The notes beneath the pieces are model-generated. The model was not told where the DNA came from. It made no database searches and saw only the letters and a program-made list of their open reading frames with translations. Source: Nonomuraea sp. NEAU-A123 (GTDB taxonomy: Bacteria; Actinomycetota; Actinomycetes; Streptosporangiales; Streptosporangiaceae). From it: a stretch of DNA of 64,000 bases. Position 1 is the first letter of the stretch. Every line of letters begins with the position of its first letter. Shown here one piece after another: positions 15,178-22,389 of the stretch. Position numbers and translations under genes: made by a program. The DNA is taken from the NCBI RefSeq assembly GCF_018603905.1, contig NZ_JAHFZZ010000003.1, positions 1 through 64,000 of the forward strand, in the 5' to 3' direction.

Positions 15178-15789
15178 GTGTCGCGCGTGACTATCGCGCC
15201 AGAAGAGGACCGCCTGACCGCCCAGATCGCGTTCGCCGTCGAGATCGACAAGTTAAAGCGGGTCCTCCGCCGCAACCATCTCATGGACGGCTCACGGCGA
15301 GAGAACGACGCAGAGCACTCCTGGTACGTAGGCACGCTGGCCATGGTCCTGGGTGAGCACGCGCCACCGGGGACCGACATCCAGCGGGTGGTGGCGATGC
15401 TGCTCGTGCACGATCTGGTCGAGATCGACGCCGGTGACACCTTCGTCTACGACACGGCCGCGGTGGCCGCCCAGCCCGACGCGGAGCGGGCCGCCGCCGA
15501 CCGCATCTTCGCGCTGCTCCCGGGCGAGCAGGGGGCGGGGATGCGGGCGCTCTGGGATGAGTTCGAGGCTCGGGAGACGCAGGAGGCGCGGTTCGCCAGA
15601 GCGCTCGACCGGTTCGCGCCGATCCTGGCCAACCACCACACCGAGGGCGGCACCTGGACGCTGTTCAAGGTGACGGCCGCGCAGGTCAAGGAGAAGGTGC
15701 GGCTCATCGAGGACGGCTCGCCGTCGCTCGGGGCGTACGCGCTGGAGCTGGTCGAGCTCTCCGTGGCGAGGGGGCACCTGTCCGAGTGA
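15178..15789 (+). CDS. HD domain hydrolase (YfbR/HDDC2-like nucleotidase)
   Basis: A 203-residue HD-superfamily metal-dependent phosphohydrolase. The metal ligands appear in order: His in RENDAEHSWY, the His-Asp doublet in LLVHDLVEID, and a further Asp in the AGDTFVYD stretch. Size and layout fit the YfbR/HDDC2 group that dephosphorylates deoxynucleoside monophosphates. It begins at a GTG one base after the oxidoreductase stop, so the two are probably co-transcribed, though no shared pathway is obvious. Another GTG at 15187 is an alternative start. Confidence 0.88.
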   Translation: MSRVTIAPEEDRLTAQIAFAVEIDKLKRVLRRNHLMDGSRRENDAEHSWYVGTLAMVLGEHAPPGTDIQRVVAMLLVHDLVEIDAGDTFVYDTAAVAAQPDAERAAADRIFALLPGEQGAGMRALWDEFEARETQEARFARALDRFAPILANHHTEGGTWTLFKVTAAQVKEKVRLIEDGSPSLGAYALELVELSVARGHLSE

Positions 15790-15819
15790 TGCCCTCATGC
15801 CCGGGGTAGGGGACTTGTC

Positions 15820-16731
15820 GTGAAAGAGATAGTACGAGCTAACCGGCGGTATTTGCGGCGTTTCGCGGGTCCGGTCGATCTGGCCGACCGGCTTGAGCGG
15901 TCCAAGGCCATGGACCGGCCGATCCGAGTGCTGGCCAAGGCCGTACGCGACCGGATCCGGCCGGGACGGCTGCGCGACTGGCTGCACGGCGTGCCCACGG
16001 GCAAACCGCTGCATCCGCCGCTCGCCACCTTCAGCCTGGGCTGCTGGATGTCCACCGCGGTGCTCGACTGGACCAACGCCGACCCCCGGGCCGCGCGACT
16101 GCTGCTGGCCACGGGCCTCGGCAGTGCGCTGCCGACCGCTGCCGCCGGCCTGACCGACTGGTCGTCGCTCCACCGCGAGCAGCAGCGTGTCGGGTTCGTA
16201 CACATGCTGGCGAACGTGACCGCGCTGGGGTTCCTCTCCGCCTCGCTGCTGTCCCGGCTGCGCGGCAACGAACGCGCGGGCAAGATGCTGACCGTCGCCG
16301 GGCTCAGCGCCGGCAGCCTCGGCGCCTACCTGGGCGGGCATCTGGCCTACCGGCAGGCGGCGGGCGCCAACCACGCGCCCCAGGTCACCCATCTCGTGCC
16401 ACTGGGCTGGCACGACCTGTGCCTGGTCAACGACCTGCCCAAGGACCGTCCGGTGTCGCGGCGACTCGGCTACATCCAGCTCTTCGTGCTGCGGCACGCC
16501 GAGGGCGTCACCGTGCTCGCCGACCGGTGCTCGCACCTCGCGGGCCCGCTCCACCAGGGCCGGCTCGTCGTGGAGAACGGCGAGGCGTGCGTGGTCTGCC
16601 CCTGGCACGGCAGCACGTTCCGGCTGGCCGACGGCTCCGTCAGGCATGGCCCCGCGACCGCGCCCGCGCCCACCTTCGAGACCCGGATCCGGAGCGACGG
16701 CACGATCCAGGTACGGCCGAGCTTGACCTGA
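15820..16731 (+). CDS. Membrane protein with C-terminal Rieske [2Fe-2S] domain
   Basis: A 303-residue protein in two parts. Residues about 60-190 are hydrophobic with four likely membrane helices of DUF2231 type (HPPLATFSLGCWMSTAVLDW begins the first). Residues about 205-303 are a Rieske domain: Cys237-x-His239 in DRCSHLAGPL and Cys260-x2-His263 in VCPWHGSTF, the exact ligand set for a [2Fe-2S] cluster. It probably passes electrons at the membrane. It follows the HD gene by 30 bases and may belong to the operon starting at 12987. Its redox partner is not evident. The start is a GTG. Confidence 0.9.
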   Translation: MKEIVRANRRYLRRFAGPVDLADRLERSKAMDRPIRVLAKAVRDRIRPGRLRDWLHGVPTGKPLHPPLATFSLGCWMSTAVLDWTNADPRAARLLLATGLGSALPTAAAGLTDWSSLHREQQRVGFVHMLANVTALGFLSASLLSRLRGNERAGKMLTVAGLSAGSLGAYLGGHLAYRQAAGANHAPQVTHLVPLGWHDLCLVNDLPKDRPVSRRLGYIQLFVLRHAEGVTVLADRCSHLAGPLHQGRLVVENGEACVVCPWHGSTFRLADGSVRHGPATAPAPTFETRIRSDGTIQVRPSLT

Positions 16732-16759
16732 ACATTGGTTTAAGTTCTACGGTCCGACC

Positions 16760-17599
16760 ATGAGCAGAATTCTGGTGACCGGAGCGACCGGCAACGTAGG
16801 CACGCACGTCGTCTCCCAACTGGCCGGGGCGGGCCTCCCGGTCCGCGCCCTGGTCCGCGACCCCGGCAGGGCGAAGCTGCCCGAAGGCGTCGAGGCGGTC
16901 AAGGGCGACCTGTCCGTCCCCGAGAGCCTGGAACCGGCGTTGAAGGACGTCGAGTCCGTCTTCCTGATCTGGCCCGGCTTCGCGGCCGAGACCGCCGCAT
17001 CCGTGGTGAAGGCCATCGCCGCCCACGCGCGCCGCGTCATCTACCTGTCGGCCGACGTCGAGGATCTGGCCGACGGGGAGGAGGCGACGCTGTTCCATCA
17101 AGAGGTGGAACGGCTGATCCGGCATACCGGTATGAGCTGGACGTTCCTGCGGCCCGGCGGCTTCGCGACGAACACGCTCGGCTGGGCCGACCAGGTCAGG
17201 CAGGGCGTGGTGCGCTGGCCGTACGGGGAGGCCCGCCGGGCGCTGATCCACGAGAAGGACATCGCGGCCGTGGCCGTGCACGTGCTCACCTCGGCCGGGC
17301 ACGGCGGGGCCAGGTACGCCCTCAGCGGGCCCGAGCAGTTGTCGCAGGCCGAGCAGGCGCGGATCATCGGCGAGGCGGTCGGACGCGAGGTGCGGTGGGC
17401 GGAGCTGCCGCTGGAGGCCGCCCGCGAGCAGTTGCTGGCCGCGTGGGGCGACGCGCGGTTCGTTGACGGCGCGCTCGCGGGCTGGGCGGCGTTCGTGGAC
17501 ACGCCGGAGCGGATCACGGACACGGTGCCGAAGCTGCTCGGCCGGCCCGCGCTGACCTTCCGCGAGTGGGCCGCCGACCACGCGGCCGACTTCCGGTGA
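16760..17599 (+). CDS. NmrA-type NAD(P)-binding protein
   Basis: A 279-residue atypical SDR. The N-terminus MSRILVTGATGNVGTHVVSQL carries the NAD(P)-binding GxxGxxG pattern (residues 8-14), followed by LVRDPGRAKL as in NmrA/HSCARG-like proteins. The usual SDR Tyr-x3-Lys pair is not evident, so a redox-sensing or quinone-reductase-like role is as likely as catalysis. It stands 28 bases after the Rieske gene. Its last 31 bases, stop codon included, are duplicated just downstream. Confidence 0.88.
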   Translation: MSRILVTGATGNVGTHVVSQLAGAGLPVRALVRDPGRAKLPEGVEAVKGDLSVPESLEPALKDVESVFLIWPGFAAETAASVVKAIAAHARRVIYLSADVEDLADGEEATLFHQEVERLIRHTGMSWTFLRPGGFATNTLGWADQVRQGVVRWPYGEARRALIHEKDIAAVAVHVLTSAGHGGARYALSGPEQLSQAEQARIIGEAVGREVRWAELPLEAAREQLLAAWGDARFVDGALAGWAAFVDTPERITDTVPKLLGRPALTFREWAADHAADFR

Positions 17600-17650
17600 C
17601 CTTCCGTAGGTGTGCCGTGGACCACGTGGCCGACTTCCGGTGACGTTCCG
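17576..17650. repeat. Duplicated 3' end of the NmrA-type gene
   Basis: A 31-bp segment at 17576-17606, spanning the stop TGA at 17597, recurs at 17620-17650 with two mismatches. The period is 44 bases. The second copy includes an equivalent TGA at 17641. Confidence 0.9.
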
Positions 17651-17683
17651 CGCGCACGGCCACCGCGGCCGGCTCCCGCTGAC

Positions 17684-17902
17684 TCAGCTCTCGTCGGCCG
17701 GGTGTTCCACCAGGGCCAGGATGCGGCTGGACATGAATCGCGCGGTACGTACCGCGGTGCCGCTCCTGGTCACCTCACTGACCTCGACCACCCCGCGCCC
17801 GGTGGCCACCTCGACGCGGCGGCCCGCGCGGGTGGCGGTGATCTCGTAGGTGCGCGGGGAGCCGCCCGCATCAATGACGATCTCGACCCGATCACCCTTC
17901 AT
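17684..17902 (-). CDS. Small basic hypothetical protein
   Basis: A 72-residue protein beginning MKGDRVEIVIDAGGSPRTYE, predicted all-beta (alternating VEIVID, TYEITAT, VEVATG, VVEVSEV), reminiscent of a small SH3-like barrel. No known family. There is no ribosome-binding site; instead TATAAAT lies 6 bases upstream of the ATG on the coding strand, so a leaderless transcript is plausible. It follows the TauE gene in the same direction, and the large inverted repeat between them reaches the first base of its start codon. Confidence 0.6.
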   Translation of the reverse strand: MKGDRVEIVIDAGGSPRTYEITATRAGRRVEVATGRGVVEVSEVTRSGTAVRTARFMSSRILALVEHPADES

Positions 17903-17943
17903 GTACGGATTTATACCCAGAATGCCTGGTATTTATCCGTACA
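17902..17943. promoter_or_regulatory. 16-bp inverted repeat overlapping TauE stop and the next start
   Basis: TGTACGGATTTATACC (17902-17917) pairs with GGTATTTATCCGTACA (17928-17943) at 14 of 16 positions around a 10-base spacer. The leftward reading contains TATAAAT, a good -10 element, 6-7 bases before the ATG at 17902. The repeat is therefore either an operator covering a leaderless promoter or a hairpin attenuator between two genes. Confidence 0.75.
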
Positions 17944-18688
17944 CTAGTTTGACAATCGCCACAATTCCCACGCACACGATGATGCCCCGCAGCACCGGAG
18001 CGGGGATGCGGCGCCCGACCTTGGCCCCGATGAACCCGCCCAGCGTGGCACCCACCGCAACCGCCAGCACCGCCCACCAGTCCACGTGGGCGATGAGGAT
18101 GAACAGCACGGCCGCGGTCCCGTTGACGATCAGCGCCAGGACGTTCTTGGCCGCGTTCACCCGCTGCAGGGGTTCGGTCAGGAAGCTGCCGAGCAACCCG
18201 ATCAGCAGCACGCCCTGGGCCGCGCCGAAGTAGCCGCCGTAGATCCCCGCCCCCAGCACGCCGAGCCAGAGCACCACGCCGCCGTGGGGGTCGGCCTCCT
18301 CGCGCCGGGCCGACAGCCACCCGCTGAGCTTGGGCTGCACCACGACCAGCACGCAGGACAGCCCGATCAGCACCGGGACCACGACCTTGAAGACACTCGG
18401 GTCGAGGAACAGCAGCAGGATCCCGCCGATCAGCGATCCGATCGCCGAGGCGGGCCCGAGGCGCAGCAGCCGTTCGCGCTGCCCGGCGAGCTCGGCGCGG
18501 TAGCCGTACGCGCCAGTGAAGGAGCCGGGCACGAGGCCGATGTTGTTCGAGACGTTCGCCACAACCGGGTCGATGCCGATTGCCACGAGTGCGGGAAAGG
18601 TGATCAGCGAGCCCGAGCCGACTACCGCGTTGATGGCCCCGGCCGCGATCCCGGCCGCGAACACCGCGACGGCCTCCCACAATGTCAT
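17933..18688 (-). CDS. TauE/SafE family anion exporter
   Basis: A 251-residue membrane protein with about eight hydrophobic segments. The first repeat (GAINAVVGSGSLITFPALVAIGIDPVVANVSN) carries the duplicated G-[GS]-G-S-ITFP motif of the TauE/SafE (DUF81) family, and GAGIYGGYFGAAQGVLLI is the second repeat. These proteins export sulfite or organosulfur anions. It is 32 bases downstream of the SPFH gene in the same direction. Its stop codon lies inside the inverted repeat ahead of the next gene. Confidence 0.92.
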   Translation of the reverse strand: MTLWEAVAVFAAGIAAGAINAVVGSGSLITFPALVAIGIDPVVANVSNNIGLVPGSFTGAYGYRAELAGQRERLLRLGPASAIGSLIGGILLLFLDPSVFKVVVPVLIGLSCVLVVVQPKLSGWLSARREEADPHGGVVLWLGVLGAGIYGGYFGAAQGVLLIGLLGSFLTEPLQRVNAAKNVLALIVNGTAAVLFILIAHVDWWAVLAVAVGATLGGFIGAKVGRRIPAPVLRGIIVCVGIVAIVKLVYG

Positions 18689-18720
18689 CCGACAGAGCTT
18701 AGAGGTGGACCGTTTCCCGG

Positions 18721-19644
18721 CTACTGGTCGGGGTCATCCTTGGGCGGCGAGAAGAGCCCGCCCAGGTTCTCCAGCGCCCGGCCCATCTCCGACGGGACGA
18801 TCCAGATCTTGTTGGCGTCACCCTTGGCGATCTCCGGGAGCATCTGCAGGTATTGGTAGGCCAGCAGCCGCTGGTCCGGTTTGCCCTCGTGGATCGCCTT
18901 GAACACCATCCCGATCGCGTCCGCCTGCCCCTTGGCCCGCATGGCCTGGGCCTCGGCCTCCGCCTGGGCGCGCAGGACGGCCGCCTCCGCCTCGCCGCGG
19001 GCGCGCAGGACCGCCGCCTGCTGCTCACCTTCGGCCGTCAGGATCGCCGCCTGCCGCTGCCCCTCCGCGGCCAACACCGCGGCCCGCTTGTCGCGGTCGG
19101 CGCGCATCTGCTTCTCCATCGAGTCCTGGATGGAGGACGGCGGGTCGATGGCCTTGAGCTCGACCCGGTTGACCCGGATGCCCCACTTGCCGGTCGCCTC
19201 GTCGAGCACGCCGCGCAGCTCGGTGTTGATCTCCTCGCGGGAGGTCAGCGTGCTCTCCAGGTCCATGCCGCCGACCACGTTACGCAGCGTGGTGACGGTC
19301 AGTTGCTCGACCCCGACCAGGAAGTTCGCGATCTCGTACGTGGCCGCCTTCGGATTGGTCACCTGGAAGTAGATGACGGTGTCGATCGAGACGACCAGGT
19401 TGTCGGAGGTGATCACCGGCTGCGGCGGGAACGAGACGACCTGCTCCCGGAGGTCGATCAGGTCCTTGATCCGGTCGACGAACGGCACGACCAGGTTGAG
19501 CCCCGGTTTCAGCGTGCGGTGATAGCGGCCGAGCCGCTCGATGATCGCCGCGGTCGCCTGGGGAATGATGCGGACCGTACGCGCCACCCCTAACCCCACC
19601 GCCGCGACCACAACGAGGGCGACGATGAGCTGCTCCATGGACAT
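18721..19644 (-). CDS. SPFH/band 7 (stomatin-like) membrane protein
   Basis: A 307-residue protein with one N-terminal membrane helix (residues about 5-21), then the band 7 domain (VRIIPQATAAIIERLGRYHRTLKPGLNLVVPF, DNLVVSIDTVIYFQV, LRNVVGGMDLESTLTSREEIN) and a long Ala/Glu/Gln-rich coiled coil at about 185-245 (repeats of AAxLRARGEAEAAV). It matches the QmcA/stomatin-like type that scaffolds membrane microdomains and often partners an NfeD protein; no nfeD is present here. It is the first gene of a leftward group with tauE. Confidence 0.93.
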   Translation of the reverse strand: MSMEQLIVALVVVAAVGLGVARTVRIIPQATAAIIERLGRYHRTLKPGLNLVVPFVDRIKDLIDLREQVVSFPPQPVITSDNLVVSIDTVIYFQVTNPKAATYEIANFLVGVEQLTVTTLRNVVGGMDLESTLTSREEINTELRGVLDEATGKWGIRVNRVELKAIDPPSSIQDSMEKQMRADRDKRAAVLAAEGQRQAAILTAEGEQQAAVLRARGEAEAAVLRAQAEAEAQAMRAKGQADAIGMVFKAIHEGKPDQRLLAYQYLQMLPEIAKGDANKIWIVPSEMGRALENLGGLFSPPKDDPDQ

Positions 19645-19736
19645 GGCACGCTCCGAGGCCGAGGGGACCGCCTTCGTAGATGCTACTGGCCGTTCACCGG
19701 ATAAAAGCGATCTACAGCAGACGTCTCAAGACCCAG

Positions 19737-19768
19737 TTGACATTAGGCAGGTAAATACCTGCATAATG
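19737..19768 (+). promoter_or_regulatory. Promoter with palindromic operator in the spacer
   Basis: A consensus -35, TTGACA (19737-19742), and a -10, CATAAT (19762-19767), are 19 bases apart. Between and over them lies a 28-bp inverted repeat (19741-19768): CATTA, one unmatched base, GCAGGTA, AA, TACCTGC, one unmatched base, TAATG. The gene's GTG start at 19773 is 6 bases past the -10, so transcript and protein may start together. The layout predicts tight autoregulation by the ArsR domain encoded downstream. Confidence 0.85.
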
Positions 19769-19772
19769 GAGC

Positions 19773-20582
19773 GTGAGCCTCGAAGCGAGAGCGATGGACT
19801 CGATTTTCAAAGCGCTGGCCGATCCGACCCGGCGACTCCTGCTCGACCGTCTACGGGAGAAGAACGGCCAGTCGCTGCGCGAGCTGTGTGACCGCCTGGA
19901 CATGGCCCGCCAGTCGGCGACACAGCATCTCGGCATCCTTGAGCAGGCCAATCTCGTGACCGTCGTCCGGCGCGGACGGGAGCGGCTTCATTACCTCAAC
20001 CCGGCGCCGATCCATGAGATCGAGGAGCGCTGGATCTCGGGGTTCGACAAGCCCCGCCTACAAGCGATCAGTGCCATCAAGAACCAGGCAGAGGAGTACG
20101 CCATGACCAACGAACCCACGTCCGTGCCGACCTACGTCTATGTCACCTACATCCGCGCGAGCGCGGAGCAGGTGTGGCAGGCCCTGACGGACGCCGACCT
20201 GACGGCGCGTTACTGGGGACACGCCAACGTTTCGGACTGGCAGCCGGGCTCGGCCTGGGAGCACCAGCGCGTCGACGGATCAGGCGTCGTCGACGTCGTC
20301 GGTCAAGTGCTCAAGGCCGAGCCCCCGACGCGCCTGGTCATCACCTTCGACGACGCCCCTGACCCCGAAGCGCCAAGAGAGCCGTCGGTCGTCACCTTCC
20401 TCGTCGAACCGCACCACGACATCGTCCGCCTCACCGTGACCCACGAGAATCTCCCCAACCTGGAGATGCTCAACGGCATTTCGAACGGATGGCCCGCCGT
20501 GCTGGCGAACCTCAAGTCGCTGCTCGAGACCGGCGACGTCCTCCCGCAGGCCCCATGGGAGATGCATCGCGCGCACGCCTGA
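19773..20582 (+). CDS. ArsR-type regulator fused to SRPBCC (AHSA1) domain
   Basis: Residues about 8-100 form an ArsR winged helix (IFKALADPTRRLLLDRLREKNGQS, LCDRLDMARQSATQHLGILEQANLV, RRGRERLHYLNP); no metal-binding Cys pair is present. Residues about 118-265 form an SRPBCC/AHSA1 ligand-binding domain (VYVTYIRASAEQVWQALTDADLTARYWG, RLVITFDD). The two are normally separate adjacent genes, so here sensing and DNA binding are in one 269-residue chain. GTG at 19773 (leaderless) or ATG at 19794 may be the start. Autoregulation through the palindromic operator is likely. Confidence 0.9.
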   Translation: MSLEARAMDSIFKALADPTRRLLLDRLREKNGQSLRELCDRLDMARQSATQHLGILEQANLVTVVRRGRERLHYLNPAPIHEIEERWISGFDKPRLQAISAIKNQAEEYAMTNEPTSVPTYVYVTYIRASAEQVWQALTDADLTARYWGHANVSDWQPGSAWEHQRVDGSGVVDVVGQVLKAEPPTRLVITFDDAPDPEAPREPSVVTFLVEPHHDIVRLTVTHENLPNLEMLNGISNGWPAVLANLKSLLETGDVLPQAPWEMHRAHA

Positions 20583-20602
20583 GGCGGCAGCCGCCGCACG
20601 CT

Positions 20603-21391
20603 CTAGTGCGCGCGGGCGTACCAACGTCCTTCGGCGCTGCGGTCCAGTGACAGCGGCACCCCGAACGTCTGCGACAGGTTGTCGGCCGTCATCACGTGCT
20701 CCAGCGGCCCCTGGGCCACGACCGAGCCGTGCTTGAGCAGCAGCCCGTGAGTGAACCCGTTGGGCACCTCCTCCACGTGATGCGTGACGAGCACCAGCGT
20801 GGGCGAGCGGAGGTCGTTGGCCAGCACCGACAGACGGCGCACCAGGTCCTCCCGGCCGCCCAGGTCGAGCCCGGCCGCCGGCTCGTCCAGCAGCAGCATC
20901 TCGGGGTCGGGCATGAGCGCGCGGGCGATCTGCACCCGTTTACGCTCTCCCTCGGAGAGGGTGCCGAACCTGCGCCTGATCAGATGCGCGGCGCCCATCA
21001 TGTCGATCAGCTCGACGGCCCTGGTGACATCGTTGGAGTCGTACTCTTCGGTCCAGCGGCCCATGATCGCGTATGACGCCGTCAGAACCAGGTCGATGAC
21101 CTTCTCCTCCGGCGGGATGCGCTCGGCCAGCGCGGCGCTCGCCAGACCGATGCGCGGCCGCAGATCGAAGACGTCGGCCTGACCCAGCCGCTCGCCGAGC
21201 ACCTCCACGATCCCCTCGCTCGGGTACAGCAGCGTGGCCGCGACCTGCAACAACGTCGTCTTTCCTGCTCCGTTCGGCCCGATGACGACCCATCGCTCGT
21301 CCTCGTTGACCGTCCAGTCGATGCCGCGCAGCAGGGCCGCCCCGTCGCGCCTGACGGCGACGTCCTGGAGCCGCAGCACCTGACCACCCAT
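20603..21391 (-). CDS. ABC transporter ATP-binding protein
   Basis: A 262-residue nucleotide-binding subunit: Walker A GPNGAGKTT (38-46), signature LSEGERKR, Walker B LLLDEP followed by AAGLDL, and the H-loop His in LVTHHVEEVP. It resembles the YlmA-type group of orphan ATPases in actinobacteria, where the cognate membrane protein is often missing, as here. AAAGGAGGG precedes the ATG. The conserved hypothetical gene at 21462 is divergent from it. Confidence 0.92.
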   Translation of the reverse strand: MGGQVLRLQDVAVRRDGAALLRGIDWTVNEDERWVVIGPNGAGKTTLLQVAATLLYPSEGIVEVLGERLGQADVFDLRPRIGLASAALAERIPPEEKVIDLVLTASYAIMGRWTEEYDSNDVTRAVELIDMMGAAHLIRRRFGTLSEGERKRVQIARALMPDPEMLLLDEPAAGLDLGGREDLVRRLSVLANDLRSPTLVLVTHHVEEVPNGFTHGLLLKHGSVVAQGPLEHVMTADNLSQTFGVPLSLDRSAEGRWYARAH

Positions 21392-21461
21392 CCCCGGATC
21401 CCTCCTTTAGGAGTAACGCTCGGGACAAACCTATTGCAGGGCGGGGGCATATCGTGGATCG

Positions 21462-22253
21462 GTGCGCCCTGAATCACCTGTCTCTCCTCCGCTGGTCGCC
21501 TGGGGCAACGCCTGGCTCGCCGGTCACGTCGGTCTCGACGAGGCCGTCGACCGGGTCGAAGCCGCCTCGGGCCCCGCCGTCGTGGGACCCCCCGACGTCC
21601 CAGGTTCCCCTGCCGACGTCCCGGGCTCCGCTGCCGACGTCTCGGGTTCCGCTGCCATGGGCGACGTGCCGTTGCGTGCCTACCTCGCCGGGCTGCGGTC
21701 CGACGGGCTGACCGAGTTCCGGCTGGCGCTGCCCGCGCCCGGCGACCCGCTCGGGCTCTCCGGGCCGCCCGCCTTCAACGCGGCCGCGGTGGAAGCCGGC
21801 CAGGCCGTCATCGCGGTGCTCTCCGACCGGTGCCTCGGACTGGTGCCCTCGCCCGACCTGCGCGGATCGTCCTATGTGGGAGTACGACTGGCCGTACACC
21901 CGTCCGGCCCCGTACGCGTGGACCTGCCGTCCGTGGCCGAGGCGGAGCAGGAGCTGGCGATCGCGATGCGGTCGGCGACGGAGACGCTGGCCGATGCCGG
22001 CGGGCCGGCACAGGAGTGGCCCGATCGGCTGGGGCGGCTCGGCGGCGAGCTGGCGCCCGGCTATCCGGGACGGGCGCACCGCGTCTCCGCCCTGGCCACG
22101 CGCCTGGCCGCGGTGCTGCGGCTGGCCGACGAGCGGGGCCTGACCTCCGGGGAGATCGCCGCCCGCGGCGCCGCCCTGCGGGAGCTCGACCGGGCCGTAC
22201 GACGGGCCCTGGTGGCGGCACACCACGCCATCTTCGAGCCCGTCAGACAGTAG
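21462..22253 (+). CDS. Conserved actinobacterial hypothetical protein
   Basis: A 263-residue soluble protein starting at GTG. Residues about 43-66 are a low-complexity insert of short repeats (PPDVPGS, PADVPGS, AADVSGS). The remainder has an alpha/beta pattern (LTEFRLALPAPGDPLGL, AAVEAGQAVIAVLSDRCLGLVP, SSYVGVRLAV) and a helical C-terminus. I recognise it as conserved beside ABC ATPases in actinomycetes but know no function. The stop falls inside a tandem repeat of its own 3' end; in sister copies the stop codon is replaced, so the frame could once have been longer. Confidence 0.75.
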   Translation: MRPESPVSPPLVAWGNAWLAGHVGLDEAVDRVEAASGPAVVGPPDVPGSPADVPGSAADVSGSAAMGDVPLRAYLAGLRSDGLTEFRLALPAPGDPLGLSGPPAFNAAAVEAGQAVIAVLSDRCLGLVPSPDLRGSSYVGVRLAVHPSGPVRVDLPSVAEAEQELAIAMRSATETLADAGGPAQEWPDRLGRLGGELAPGYPGRAHRVSALATRLAAVLRLADERGLTSGEIAARGAALRELDRAVRRALVAAHHAIFEPVRQ

Positions 22254-22339
22254 CGGCCGCGAGCAGCGCCCTCCTTGAGCCGGTCAGGCGGGCCGCGAGC
22301 AACGCCATCTTCGAGCCCGTCAGGCGGGCCGCGAGCAGC
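22227..22339. repeat. About 36-bp tandem repeats over the gene end
   Basis: Three units start at 22227, 22267 and 22303. Each has the pattern GCCATCTTCGAGCCCGTCAG followed by a GCGGGCCGCGAGCA-like half. The first unit contains the TAG stop of the upstream gene at 22251; the third differs from it by few changes apart from that codon. Confidence 0.85.
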
Positions 22340-22389
22340 CCCCGCGTGCGACCTCCGGCCGTGAATTCACCAGCTAAGGCGCGGATCGG

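Noticed and set aside
12975..15440. Long leftward frame antisense to the molybdopterin oxidoreductase
   Set aside because: Shadow of a high-GC gene with intact iron-sulfur motifs on the other strand.
13000..17600. Region 13-17.6 kb considered as a biosynthetic gene cluster (oxidoreductase, Rieske, NmrA, HD)
   Set aside because: No core synthase, carrier protein or resistance gene; the enzymes are typical housekeeping or redox singles.
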